Positions 19,658-32,406 of a stretch of DNA of 64,000 nt are shown piece by piece. The notes below the pieces were generated by a model that was not told the origin of the DNA, searched no databases, and saw only the letters and a program-made list of their open reading frames with translations. Position 1 is the stretch's first letter; each line of letters begins with the position of its first letter. The stretch comes from Salvelinus alpinus (lineage: Eukaryota; Chordata; Actinopteri; Salmoniformes; Salmonidae): assembly GCF_045679555.1 (NCBI RefSeq), contig NC_092098.1, positions 19,746,038 to 19,810,037 of the forward strand. The letters run 5' to 3'. The position numbers and the translations under genes are program-made.

Positions 19658-19819
19658 AACTCTATTTGACTCTCTGGCCCCTCCAGCAGTAGGATTCACA
19701 CACACGACAGACGGGATATGAACCCGGTTCTACCGCGGGAAAAAACAACATCTTAATTTACTATTAGACCAAGAGGAAATTCCCTCTTCAAATCAAATTG
19801 TATTTGTCACATGCACCGA

Positions 19820-19937
<118 letters not shown>

Positions 19938-20059
19938 TGCATCAATATGTTTTGACCATGACAGTTTACAATCTAGGGTTACTCAACTTTCACATTATTT
20001 ATTAAAAAATTTAGTTGAGATTTAGGGTTTGGTGAGTGTTTTGTTCCAAATATAGGGCT

Positions 20060-23000
20060 AACTTTATTCCTTGCCACCCACTTTGAAACTAACTACAGCT
20101 CTTTGTTGAGTGTTGCAGTTATTTCAGTTGCTGTAGTAGCTGACGTGTATAGTGTTGAGTCATTCGCATACATAGACACTCTGGCTTTACTAAAGGTTAG
20201 TGGCATGTCGTTAGTATAAAGAAAAAAAAGCAAGGGGCCTAAACAGCTACCCTGGGGAATTGCTGATTCTAACTGGATTATATTTGAGAGGTTTCCATTA
20301 AAGAACACCCTCTGTGTTCTGTTAGACAAGTAACTCTTTATCCACATTATAGCAGGGGGTGTAAATCCATAACACATTTTTCCAGCAGCAGACTATGATC
20401 GATAATGTCAAAAGCTGCAATAAAATCTTACAAGACAGTCCCCACAATCATTTTATCATCAATTTCTGTCAGCCAATCATCAGTCATTTGTGTAAGTGCT
20501 GTGCTTGTTGAATGACCTTCCCTATAAGTGTGCTGAAAGTCTGTTGTCAATTTGTTTACTGTGAAATAGCATTGTATCTGGTCAAACACTATTTTTTCCA
20601 GAAGTTTACTAAGGGTTGATAACAGGCTGATTGGTCGGCTATTTGAGCCAGTAAAGGGGGCTTTACTATTCTTGGGTAGCGGAATGACTTTAGCATCCCT
20701 CCAGGTCTGAGGGCACATGCTCTCTAGTAGGCTTAAATTGAAGATGTGGCAAATAGGAGTGTCAATATCGTCTGCTATTATCCTCAGTAATTTTCCTTCC
20801 AGATTGTCAGACCCCGGGGGCTTGTCATTGTTGATAGACAACAATAATTCCACACTGACCACGGAACTCAAAAGTACAATTCTTGTCTTTCATATATACT
20901 TGGATGTGTAGTGTCAGCATTTATTGCTGGCATGTCATTCCTAAGTTTGCTTGCCAATGAAAAAGTCATTAAAGTAGTTTGCAATATCAGTGGGCTTTGT
21001 GATGAATGAGCCATCTGATTCAATGAAGGAGGAGCCGAGTTGGCTTTTTTCCCAAAAATTTCCTTTAAGGTGCCTCAAAGCTTTTTACTGTCATTCTTTA
21101 TATATTTTATCTTTGTTTCATAGTGTAGTGTAGTTTACTTTTATTTAGTTTAGTCACATGATTTCTTAATTTGCACTATGTTTGACAATCAGTTGGGCTG
21201 CCGGACTAAATTGCCATACCTTTTGCCTCATCCCTCTCAACCATACAATTTTTCAATTCCTCATCAATCCAAGGGGATTTAACAGTTTTTACAGTAATTT
21301 TCTTAATGGGTGTGTGCTTATTAGTAACAGGAATAAGTAGTTTCATAAATGCGTCAAGTGCAGCATCTGGTTGCTCCTCATTACACACCGCAGACCAGAA
21401 AATATTCTTTACATCATAAACATATGAATCACTACAAAACTTCTTGTATGACTTCTTATACACCATATTAGGCCCAGCCTTTGGAACTTTGGTTTTCCTA
21501 GATATGGCTATTATATTGTGATCACTACATCCTAAGGATTTGGATACTGCTTTAAAGCAAATATCTGCCGCATTAGTAAAGATGTGATCAATACATGTTG
21601 ATGATTTAATTCCTGTGCTGTTTGTAACTACCCTGGTAGGTTGACTGACAACCTGATCCAGGTTGCAGGCACTGGTTACAGTTTGAAGTTTTTTCTTGGG
21701 TGGGCAGCTTGATGAAAGCCAGTCAATATTTAAATCACCCAGAAAATATACTTCTCTGTTGATATCACATACATTATCAAGCATTTCACACATATTATCC
21801 AGATACTGACTGTTAGCACTTGGTGGTCTATAGCAGCTTCCCACAAGAATGGGCTTTAGGTGAGGCAGATGAACCTGTAGCCATACTACTTCAACAGTAT
21901 TTAACATTAGATTGTCTCTAAGCTTTACAGGAATGTGGTTCTGAATATAGACCTCAACACCGCCTCTGTTGGCATTTCTGTCTTTTCGGTAGATGTTCTA
22001 ACCATATATTGCTACCACTGTAACATCAAAGGTATTATATATGTGAGTTTCAGAGATAGTCAGAATATGAATGTAATCTGTTACAAGCAAGTTATTGACT
22101 TCATGGACCTTGTTTCTTAGGCTACATATGTTCATATGGGCTATTTTTAGCACTTTTCTGGGTTGCTTGATTGTTTTTAATGCTTTACTGGGAAGCTTAT
22201 CAGAGATAGACTTACTCATGTTATTTACTTTGGAGCTGATAGTGCACGGTGAGCTGCATAAAGTGGTCTTCCTACTATTGCTGTTGCTTAAAAAAAAAGA
22301 CTTTACAATCTCTTCTCTGGCCCTCAGCATTTGACTGCAGTACCTCCTAATCAGGGCTGGGTTGGTTACTATCTAAATGTAATCCGTTACAGTTACTAGT
22401 TACCAGTCCAAAATTGTAATCAGTAAAGTAATTTTTGGATTACCCAAACTCAATAATATAATCTTATTACATTCTGTTACTTTTAAATTACTTTCCCCCT
22501 GAGAGGCATTAGAAGAAGACAAAAAGGTATGTTACATATTGAACGACATCTATTGCAGGAAAAATCTATGTTAAACTTTACATAGCTGGTCATATATGGA
22601 TGTTAAAATGTACTTTATGGGTTGGTTGTGTGGCTTCTTCTAAACCATCTCTTTCTACTACATATAATAATACGATTCAATTATATCTTTACATTAAAAA
22701 CCGAAGTCTATCAGAATTCCAGTCATTCCAATAAATGTTATACCCCTTGATCTTCAAGAATAGGACTTGGAAATATGGATTAGCCCAATTGTTTTACCTG
22801 AGCATGACCCCAAAACTAAGGATTTATTAGCCAGCCCTACTCTTGTTAATGATTTTGTTGTCATGTAGGACTGATTGGACTCATTGATTCGAGTTGAAAA
22901 ATAAATGCTGCGCTCATGTAATGGCATGCTTTGAGCACTACTGTAAAGTGATCTTTACATGTGAAAAATGAATGCCATATGCTACATTTGCTATAGGCCT

Positions 23001-24290
23001 ATTGTTACCCTTTGAGTTGGTGACACTTTGATATCTTGATAATATGCAGCTGTTTAAAGGGAAAATCCACAGATGAAACAATAACAAAACGACCGCCCCG
23101 CCTCTGTTTTGGTAAAAAGCTGAAGGATGGGCCTGGAGAAATGTAACCACTCTCAGATTAATAGACAGAGCTATGGATGCAAGGACTGACAATCCATGAT
23201 ACAAACAATATTGTTTTAAGCATGTTATGAGGCTATACAGTGTTTGTTTACATTTACAATGATTACAAACATTGGAGTAAAACAACCTTATATTTTGGGT
23301 TCTCATGGAGTGTGAGAGTTGAACTAAGCATTTACAAGTTATATTCTTCACGAATCAATGGATATATATAAATATATAATGTATAAATCCAAAAAAGGAT
23401 GTAGCAACTACAGATTGCCCCTTTAAGTCTATCAAACGTGTGCAAGTTTGAGCATGTGTCCATTAGGCCTATGGATTTATTTATTTTTTATCATCATGAA
23501 TTAGATTGAGCAATAAAACCCCACTTTTATTCCATAGTCTTGGATCCGCACTATGCAGCTGTTGCAAGGGCGCATTTTTCACTGGCTGTCCACTGGTTTA
23601 AAAAACAATGATTGATAGGCAGTTTAAACGTCTTGAATTCAACCATTATTGGGTTCAAATACACATTTAGATTTGTGAAAAGCCATCCACAACAACCAGA
23701 ATCCGTAAGGCGCAAATAGCTAAATGAGAGACCAGCAGTGTGATTCACATCAATGCGCTATGTAGATATCAATAATAAGTGCTATCCGTATCGCCGTAGA
23801 CTACACCACTGCTGTCATCCTTACCTCCAAACCTTTATTCAAATTGGATAATCTTTGGATGCTGACAGCAGTCGCACCATTGGAAGACATAGCTTGGACT
23901 GTAGCCGACAAAACCCTATTCCTACTCTTTTCCCGCGATCCATCAAACACATTTGATGTGTCATTTTTTTCGCACACATGCTTTCTGAATGTAAAAGTTA
24001 TCCTCGAAGAAATCATCTAGTTTTTCAAAAGTATCTGTAATCTCATTATAATATTTTAGCTGGTAATGTCACGGATTACAGTTACCGTTTTTGTAATCCC
24101 TTACATGTAACAGATTACATGTAATCCGTTACTCCCTAACCCTGCTCCTAATTCAGTGTGCACTTGTACAGATTCCTCCTGCTCCTGATGGGCGTTGATT
24201 CTAACCATTATTTCTGTGTTCAGAGAGTGCCACCCTGTGGTCATTTAGTGGTTGTTACATGTTATACATTCTCTGCATGAAAACCTATTA
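20060..24290 (-). mobile_element. Non-LTR retrotransposon with APE endonuclease and RT, split by a hAT element
   Basis: Minus-strand segments in order are: endonuclease N-terminus at 22330-21998 (KIAHMNICSLRNKVHEVNNL, then ISETH), endonuclease core at 21907-21206 (CYRPPSAN, FLGDLNIDW, SDHNIIAISRK), RT fingers at 20871-20428 (NDKPPGSDNL, RPISLLSTLSKLLEKIVFDQ) and RT palm at 20377-20093 (IPQGSCLGPLLFFLYTNDM, then MYANDSTLY). The catalytic box reads YAND in place of YADD. Stops separate the segments. The 5' region resumes beyond the hAT insertion at 24153. Outer borders are approximate. Confidence 0.85.
22352..24144. mobile_element. Non-autonomous hAT-type element with 8-bp target duplication
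   Basis: The left terminus is CAGGGCTGGGTTGGTTACT and the right terminus ends ACTCCCTAACCCTG. Perfect CTCCTAAT duplications flank it (22344-22351 and 24145-24152). The subterminal regions are rich in GTAATCCGTTAC-type motifs in both orientations. It has no transposase frame. It is inserted in the 5' portion of the LINE at 20060-24290. Confidence 0.88.
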
Positions 24291-24532
24291 CAAGTAAGAG
24301 TGAGAATTCCGCAGGATAAAAGAAGATTTTAAACAATGACTGCATGCAAAGGTTCAATATTGATATGCATCGTGGTAGTGGTATGTCACTATTGTTTTTT
24401 TTGTTGCCAACCTTACTTTGCTACCTGACAACTTTACGGTTTTTACTTTTTAATTACCGTTTATATTTTTAGTTTTTCCCTCACAACTTTTTTTTTCATT
24501 CAACTTTTTCACTACGGACGCTTTATCTGGAC

Positions 24533-25464
24533 ATGGTTCGTCAGCACCTTCAACAGCCGAAGCTAAGTAGTAACATTAACATGATGCCTTCTAATTGCAG
24601 TCGCTGTACTCATAATATACAGGAGAACGATCGCCTTACGGCGAGGATGGCTGTGCTGCAAGCCCAGCTTCAGACGCAATCGTTAGGCAAGGGTCATTTC
24701 AGTGTAGGAAAGGATGAAACAGCGTCTATGCCACCAGTAGGTACAGATAGTAGTATAAATCCCCTCGCACAGTCCCCGCAGCCGGACAACTTTCTCATGG
24801 CTTCTGGAGGGAAATGCTGTAGGAATGCTCAACCGGTGTCGCTCATTAAGCCGACAGAAACTTTCAACCGGTTTTCCCCATTAAGCAGCGAGTCGGAGTC
24901 TGAGGCCGAGCCTTCTCTTGTCTCTACTCCTCCAGTTACGGGTCTGAGACGCATTGGCGACTCCATTACACGCAGTATTAGACTTAAAACGAATCATCCA
25001 GCGATCATACACTGTTTACCAGGCGGCAGGGCTACCGACGTTAAGGCTAATCTGAAGATGGTGCTGGCTAAAGCTAAAACTGGCGAGTATAGAGATATTG
25101 TTATCCACGTCGGCACCACGTGTTAGGATGAAACAGTCAGAGGTCACCAAGCACAACATAGCTTCAGCGTGTAAATCAGCCAGAAAGATGTCGGCATCGA
25201 GTAATTGTCTCTGGCCCCCTCCCAGTTAGGGGGAGTGATGAGCTCTACAGCAGAGTCTCACAACTCAATCGCTGGTTGAAAACTGTTTTCTGCCCCTCCC
25301 AAAAGATAGAATTTGTAGATAATTGGTCCTCTTTCTGGGACTCACCCACAAACAGGACCAAGCCTGGCCTGCTGAGGAGTGACGGACTCCATCCTAGCTG
25401 GAGGGGTGCTCTCATCTTATCTACAAACATAGACAGGGCTCTAACTCCTCTAGCTCCACAATGA
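24533..25464 (+). pseudogene. LINE ORF1 with SGNH-esterase-like domain
   Basis: The ATG at 24533 opens a frame with CSRCTHNIQENDRLTARMAV (possible metal-binding and coiled-coil start). Then come RRIGDSITRSIRL, the GDS block of SGNH hydrolases, and DIVIHVGT, where a stop follows instead of the usual GTND. The last block, DGLHPSWRG (about 25382-25408), carries the expected His in a shifted frame. Such ORF1 esterase domains are known from CR1/L2-group LINEs. This copy is broken by at least one frameshift and stop. Confidence 0.7.
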
Positions 25465-25667
25465 AATAGGGTGCAGGCCAGGCAGCAGGCTGTTAGCCAG
25501 CCTGCCAGCTTAGTGGAGTCTGCCACTAGCATAGTCAGTGTAGTCAGCTCAGCTATCTCCATTGAGACTGTGTCTGTGCCTCGACCTAGGTTGGGCAAAA
25601 CTAAACATGGGGGTGTTCGCCTTAGCAATCTCACTAGGATAAAGACCTCCATTCCTGCCATTTATTG

Positions 25668-28579
25668 AAAGAGATCGTGATACCTCACATCTCAAAATAG
25701 GGCTACTTAATGTTAGATCCCTCACTTCAAAGGCAGTTATAGTCAATGAACTAATCACTGATCATAATCTTGATGTGATTGGCCTGACTGAAACATGGCT
25801 TAAGCCTGATGAATTTACTGTGTTAAATGAGGCCTCACCTCCTTGTTACACTAGTGACCATATCCCCCGTGCATCCCGCAAAGGCGGAGGTGTTGCTAAC
25901 ATTTACGATAGCAAATGTCAATTTACAACAAAAAAAGACGTTTTCGTCTTTTGAGCTTCTAGTCATGAAATCTATGCAGCCTACTCAATCCATTTTTATA
26001 GCTACTGTTTACAGGCCTCCTGGACCATATACAGCGTTCCTCACTGAGTTCCCTGAATTCCTATCGGACCTTGTAGTCATAGCAGATAATATTCACATTT
26101 TTGGTGATTTTAATATTCACATGGAAAAGTCCACAGACCCACTCCAAAAGGCTTTCGGAGCCATCATCGACTCAGTGGGTTTTGTCCAACATGTCTCTGG
26201 ACCTACTCACTGCCACAGTCATACTCTGGACCTAGTTTTGTCCCATGGAATAAATGTTGTAGATCTTAATGTTTTTCCTCATAATCCTGGACTATCGGAC
26301 CACCATTTTATTACGTTTGCAATCGCAACAAATAATCTGCTCAGACCCCAACCAAGGAGCATCAAAAGTCGTGCTATAAATTCTCAGACAACACAAAGAT
26401 TCCTTGATGCCCTTCCAGACTCCTTCTGCCTACCCAAGGACGTCAGAGGACAAAAATCAGTTAACCACCTAACTGAGGAACTCAATTTAACCTTGCGCAA
26501 TACCCTAGATGCAGTTGCACCCCTAAAAACTAAAAACATTTGTCATAAAAACTAGCTCCCTGGTATACAGAAAATACCCGAGCTCTGAAGCAAGCTTCCA
26601 GAAAATTGGAACGGAAATGGCGCCACACCAAACTGGAAGTCTTCCGATTAGCTTGGAAAGACAGTACCGTGCAGTATCGAAGAGCCCTCACTGCTGCTCG
26701 ATCATCCTATTTTTCCAACTTAATTGAGGAAAATAAGAACAATCCAACATTTATTTTTGATACTGTGGCAAAGCTAACTAAAAAGCAGCATTCCCCAAGT
26801 GAGGATGGCTTTCACTTCAGCAGTAATAAATTCATTAACTTCTTTGAGGAAAAGATCATGATCATTAGAAAGCAAATTACAGACTCCTCTTTAAATCTGC
26901 GTATTCCTCCAAAGCTCAGCTGTTCTGAGTCTGCACAACTCTGCCAGGACCTAGGATCAAGAGAGACACTTAAGTGTGTTAGTACTATATCTCTTGACAC
27001 AATGATGAAAATAATCATGGCCTCTAAACCTTCAAGCTGCATACTATTCCAACTAAACTACTTAAAGAGCTGCTTCATGTGCTTGGCCCTCCTATGTTGA
27101 ACATAATAAACGGCTCTCTATCCACCGGATGTGTACCAAACTCACTAAAAGTGGCAGTAATAAAGCCTCTCTTGAAAAAGCCAAACCTTGACCCAGAAAA
27201 TATAAAAAACTATCGGCCTATATCGAATCTTCCATTCCTCTCAAACATTTTAGAAAAAGCTGTTGCGCAGCAACTCACTGCCTTCCTGAAGACAAACAAT
27301 GTATACGAAATGCTTCAGTCTGGTTTTAGACCCCATCATAGCACTGAGACTTCACTTGTGAAGGTGGTAAATTACCTTTTAATGGCGTCAGACCGAGGCT
27401 CTGCATCTGTCCTCGTGCTACTAGACCTTAGTGCTGCCTTTGATACCATCGATCACCACGTTCTTTTGGAGAGATTGGAAACCCAAATTGGTCAACACGG
27501 ACAAGTTCTGGCCTGGTTTAGATCTTATCTGTCGGAAAGATATCAGTTTGTCTCTGTGAATGGTTTGTCCTCGGACAAATCAACTGTACATTTCTGTGTT
27601 CCTCAAGGTTCCGTTTTAGGACCACTATTGTTTTCCCTATATATTTTACCTCTTGGGGATGTCATTCGAAAACATAATGTTAACTTTCACTGCTATGCGG
27701 ATAACACACAGCTGTACATTTCAATGAAACATGGTGAAGCCCCAAAATTGCCCTCGCTAGAAGCCTGTGTTTCAGACATAAGGAAGTGGATGGCTGCAAA
27801 CGTTCTACTTTTAAACTTTTAAACTTAAACTTTTAAACTTGTTCTAGGTCCCAAGAAACAAAGAGATCTTCTGTTGAATCTGACAATTAATCTTGATGGT
27901 TGTAAAGTCGTCTCAAATAAAACTGAAGGACCTCGGCGTTACTCTGGACCCTGATCTCTCTTTTGACGAACATATCAAGACTGTTTCAAGGACAGCTTTT
28001 TTCCATCTACGTAACATTGCAAAAATCAGAAATGTTCTGTCCAAAAATGATGCAGAAAAATTAATCCATGCTTTTGTTACTTCTAGGTTAGACTACTGCA
28101 ATGCTCTACTTTCCGGCTACCCGGATAAAGCACTAAATAAACTTCAGTTAGTGCTAAATACGGCTGCTAGAATCCTGACTAGAACCCCAAAATTTGATCA
28201 TATTACTCCAGTGCTAGCCTCCCTACACTGGCTTCCTGTTAAGGCAAGGGCTGATTTCAAGGTTTTACTGTTAACCTACAAAGCATTACATGGGCTTGCT
28301 CCTACCTATCTTTCCGAGTTGGTCCTGCCGTACATACCTACACGTACGCTACGGTCACAAGACGCAGGCCTCCTAATTGTCCCTAGAATTTCTAAGCAAA
28401 CAGCTGGAGGCAGGGCTTTCTCCTATAGATCAACATTTTTGTGGAATGGTCTGCCTATCCACGTGAGAGACGCAGACTCGGTACTGTACTTTACTGAAGA
28501 CTCGTCTCTTCAGGAGGTCCTACGATTGAGTGTAGTCTGGCCCAGGGGTGCGAAGGTGAACGGCAAGGCACTGGAATGA
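25668..28579 (+). pseudogene. LINE ORF2: APE endonuclease plus reverse transcriptase, disrupted
   Basis: Endonuclease motifs are VIGLTETW (about 25778), YRPPGPYTAFLTEF, IFGDFNIHME and SDHHFITF. RT motifs are [78 protein letters not shown] and YADNTQLY. The C-terminal part includes SRLDYCNALLSGYPDKAL and LHWLPVKAR. The frame breaks near 25670, 26555, 27090 and 27840. The catalytic box lacks its second Asp. Confidence 0.85.
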
Positions 28580-28678
28580 CAAACCGCCCTTGCTGTCTCT
28601 GCCTGGCCGGCTCCCCTCTCTCCACTGGGATTCTTTGCCTCTGACCCAATTACGGGGGCTGGCTTACTAGTGCTCTTC

Positions 28679-29995
28679 AATCAATCAATCAATCAATCAA
28701 GTTTATTTTATATAGCCCTTCGTACATCAGCTAATATCTCGAAGTGCTGTACAGAAACCCAGCCTAAAACCCCAAACAGCAAGCAATGCAGGTGTAGAAG
28801 CACGGTGGCTAGGAAAAACTCCCTAGAAAGGCCAAAACCTAGGAAGAAACCTAGAGAGGAACCAGGCTATGAGGGGTGGCCAGTCCTCTTCTGGCTGTGC
28901 CGGGTGGAGATTATAACAGAACTATGCCAAGATGTTCAAAATATTCATAAGTGACAAGCATGGTCAAATAATAATCATGAATAATTTTCAGTTGGCTTTT
29001 CATAGCCGATCATTAAGAGTTGAAAATGGCAGGTCTGGGACAGGTGGCGGTTCCATAACCGCAGGCAGAACAGTTGAAACTGGAATAGCAGCAAGGCCAG
29101 GTGGACTGGGGACAGCAAGGAGTCATCATGCCCGGTAGTCCTGACGTATGGTCCTCCGAGAGAGAGAAAGAAAGAGAGAATTAGAGAGAGCCAAGATTTT
29201 CAAAATGTTCATAAATGACAAGCATGGTCAAATAATAATCAGGAATAAATATCAGTTGGCTTTTCATAGCCGATCATTAAGAGTTGAAAACAGCAGGTCT
29301 GGGACAGGTAGGGGTTCCATAACCGCAGGCAGAACAGCTGAAACTGGAATAGCAGCAAGGCCAGGCGGACTGGGGACAGCAAGGAGTCATCATGCCCGGT
29401 TTGCCGTGACGTATGGTCCTAGGGCTCAGGTTCTCCGAGAGAGAGAAAGAAAGAGAGAACGAGAGAATTAGAGAGAGCATACTTAAATTCATACAGGACA
29501 CTGGATAAGATAGGAGAAGTACTCCAGGTATAACCAACTGACCCTAGCCCCCCGACACATAAACTACTGCAGCATAAATACTGGAGGCTGAGACAGGAGG
29601 GGTCAGGAGACACTGTGGCCCCATCAGAAGAAACCCCCGGACAGGGCCAAACAGGAAGGATATAACCCCACCCACTTTGCCAAAGCACAGCCCCCACACC
29701 ACTAGAGGGATATCTTCAACCACCAACTTACAATCCTGAGACAAGGCCGAGTATAGCCCACAAAGATCTCCACCACAGCACAAACCAAGGGGGGGGCGCC
29801 AACCCAGACAGGAAGATCACGTCAGTAACTCAACCCACTCAAGTGACGCACCCCTCCCAGGGACGGCATGAAAGAGCACCAGTAAGCCAGTGACTCAGCC
29901 CCTGTAATAGGGTTAGAGGCAGAGAATCCCAGTGGAGAGAGGGGAACCGGCCAGGCAGAGACAGCAAGGGCGGTTCGTTGCTCCAGAGCCTTTCC
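28679..29995 (-). mobile_element. 5'-truncated copy of the same LINE family, inserted inverted into its relative
   Basis: GCTCTTC occurs at 28672-28678 and at 29996-30002, a 7-bp target duplication. Between them lies a minus-strand copy of the same 3' UTR, ending in a (TTGA)n tail (TCAATCAATCAATCAATCAA on the plus strand at 28679). The arms 28679-29860 and 30040-31013 are therefore inverted repeats of each other about 1 kb long. The 5' end of the insert corresponds to the 28555-28678 part of the host LINE. Confidence 0.8.
28926..29453. repeat. Tandem duplication of a 264-bp unit in the LINE 3' UTR
   Basis: The unit starting GCCAAGATGTTCAAAAT at 28926 recurs at 29190 as GCCAAGATTTTCAAAAT. Both contain CAGTTGGCTTTTCATAGCCG and end in a GAGAGAAAGAAAGAGAGAA purine run. 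The plus-oriented arm at 30003-31013 has one copy only, so the duplication is private to the inserted copy. Confidence 0.85.
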
Positions 29996-31029
29996 GCTCT
30001 TCCATGCCGTCCCTATGAGGGTTGCGTCGGGTTGTGCCAGGGTTTTTGGTGCTATACTCGACTTTAGTGGGTTGAGTCACTGATGTGATCTTCCTGTCCG
30101 GTCTTGCGCCCCCTCGGGCTCGTGCAGTGGAGGAGATGTTTGTGGGCTATACTCAGCCTTGTCTCAGGGTAGTAAGTTGGTGGTCTGTTGATATCCCTCT
30201 AGTGGTGTGGGGGCTGTGCTTTTGCAAAGTGGGTGTGGTTATATCCTGCCTAGTTGTCTGGGGGTATTATTGGACTGGGTCACAGTGCCCCCCCCCCCCT
30301 GCCTCAGCTTCCAGTATGCTGCAACAGTCTGTGTGTCGGGGGGGGGTAGGGTCAGTCTGTCCTATCTGGTGAAATTCTCCTGTCTTTTCTGGTGTCCTAT
30401 GTGAACCTAAGTATCCTCTCTCCCTCTCTCCTGGAGGACCTGAGGCCTAGGACCATGTTCCAGGTATACCTGGCCTGATGACTACTGGCTGTCCCCAGTC
30501 CACCTGGTTGTGCTGCTACTCCAGTTTCAACTGTTCTATCTATAGCTATGGAACCCTGACCTGTTCACCGGATGTGCTATCTTGTCTCGGACCTGCTGTA
30601 TCTGGTCTCTCTCTCTCATCACCTGCTGTCTCGACCTCTGAATGCTCGGCTATGTAAAGCCAACTGACATTTACTTCTAAGGTGCTGACCTGTTGCATCC
30701 TCTACAACCACTGTGATCATTATTTGACCCTGCTGGTTATCTATGAACGTTTGAACATCTTGAAGAACGATCTGGACTCAATAGCCATATACCCTGATAA
30801 TCTCCACCCGGCACAGCCAGAAGAGAACTGGCAACCCCTCAGAGCCTGGTTCCTCTCTAGGTTTCTTACTAGGTTCCTGCCTTTCTTAGGGAGTTTTACC
30901 TAGCCACAGTGCTTCTACATCTGCATTGCTTGCTGTTTGGGGTTTTAGGCTGGGTTTCTGTATGAGCACTTTGTGACATCCGCTGATGTAAAAGAGCTTT
31001 ATAAATAAATTTGACATACAGCATTGACA

Positions 31030-31215
31030 CACACACACACTTACCCCACCAGCTATGTGTGACGTTTTAAATGTATGCAGTTCTGTCCTTGAGCTGTTCT
31101 TGTCTATTAATGTTCTGTATTATGTCATGTTTTATGTTTTGTGTGGACCCCAGGATGAGTAGCTGCTGCAATCGCCACAGCTAATGGCGATCCTAATAAA
31201 ATACAACAAATAAAA
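31030..31215 (+). mobile_element. LINE 3'-end fragment
   Basis: The stretch includes GTGTGGACCCCAGGATGAGT and ends AATGGCGATCCTAATAAAAT, the 3' UTR of an abundant salmonid LINE as I remember it. No coding part remains. Confidence 0.55.
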
Positions 31216-31849
31216 ATACAAAAATTCTAATTGGCTGAAATCACTAAAGTTTACAGCCCTAGACAATAATTGTGTACTCACTTGATAACAATACTACTTT
31301 CCTCATTGCAATGTGTTGTTGTAGCCTAGGTAGAATGTTATTGACTAAAAACGTAGGCCTAATCAATAGTGGAGCTTTGACAGGTAAATATTTATAACCC
31401 TAATATTTAGCTACTTCGGCTACACAACTCTTTTCTCTCTCTTCCATCTATTCCCGTGTGCAATAGGCTATATGACGCAAGGCTCTTTGCTATTCCTCTT
31501 CTCGTGAAATCCCAGGAAAAGCTAAAGGCTACAAAATCTAAAGGAGATTTATTTTTTATACCAGGCCTAATAGGCTTTTCCTGGAGAGAAGCCGGTTTGC
31601 TCTTGTTAATGTCTGAATGTAAAATAGGCCTAGTGAGATGTACATGGCGGAGGCTCAATCAAGCTAGTCGTCTTGACTTATTTCTTATGTAATTCCTGTT
31701 GGCACCAAAAGTTAAAAAGTGTTGATGGTATAGAATGCGGTCGGACCATCAGATAATTGGCATATACATTACTCTTACTGAATTTTCACGTGGGCAGGAT
31801 ATTGGAAATGTAATCAAAGCCTATTGGATGATAACTTGTTTTAACTAGG
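31216..31849. other. Unassigned stretch between repeats
   Basis: I see no exon. The longest frames (about 80 codons on each strand at 31407-31692) overlap one another and have no recognisable domain. This is one of the few stretches between dnajb13 and mrpl48 not clearly of transposon origin. Confidence 0.35.
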
Positions 31850-32058
31850 ACCAAGAAATTTATAACTGAATTTTTCCGACATAACATAGTTACAGCAAAT
31901 CCCTTTATTGTATGGGACACTTTTAAATGTGCCTTTAGAGGTCAAGCAATTCAATACTCATCTCTAAAACAAAAGCCATTTAGGTCAAAAGAGTCCATAC
32001 TAACAAAGGAAATAAAAGGTCTAACAGAACAGATGGAAAGCAATAAAAACGGTACCAT

Positions 32059-32394
32059 AGAGAATGGGCCAAAATTCACCCAATTTATTGTGGGAAGCTT
32101 GTGGAAGGCTACCCAAAACATTTGACCCAAGTTAAACAATTTAAAGGCAATGCTACCAAATACGAATTGAGTGTATGTAAACTTCTGACCCACTGGGAAT
32201 GTGATGAAAGAAATATAAGCTGAAATAAATCATTCACTCTACTATTATTCTGACATTTCACATTCTTAAAATAAATTGGTGATCCTAACTGACCTAAGAC
32301 AGGGAATTTTTACTAGGATTAAATGTCAGGAATTGTGAAAAACTGAGTTTAAATGTATTTGGCTCAGGTATATGTAAACTTCCAACTTCAACTG
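32059..32394 (+). mobile_element. 3' fragment of a Sleeping-Beauty-lineage Tc1 element
   Basis: It starts within the last codons of the transposase (ATGGGCCAAAATTCACCCAA), has the inner repeat near 32172, and ends ACTTCCAACTTCAACTG at 32394 followed by TA. The 5' part is absent. Confidence 0.85.
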
Positions 32395-32406
32395 TATAAA
32401 TGCCTG

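Larger units (their letters stand above)
24480..31013 (+). mobile_element. Near-full-length non-LTR retrotransposon (esterase ORF1 type), self-invaded
   Basis: ORF1 lies at 24533-25461, endonuclease at 25668-26555, RT at 27079-27822 and the RT C-terminal region at 27893-28579. The 3' UTR stops at 28678 and continues at 30003-31013 after a nested insertion of the same family. The RT box reads YADNTQLY. A short duplication of CTTTTAAACTT around 27810-27840 breaks the RT frame. The tail ends GCTTTATAAATAAATTTGAC. The element is inactive. Confidence 0.85.

Noticed and set aside
19698-19740. tRNA-like T-arm (GGGTTCATATCCC on the minus strand)
   Set aside because: No acceptor stem or box A at the right distance; probably a SINE or pseudogene scrap.
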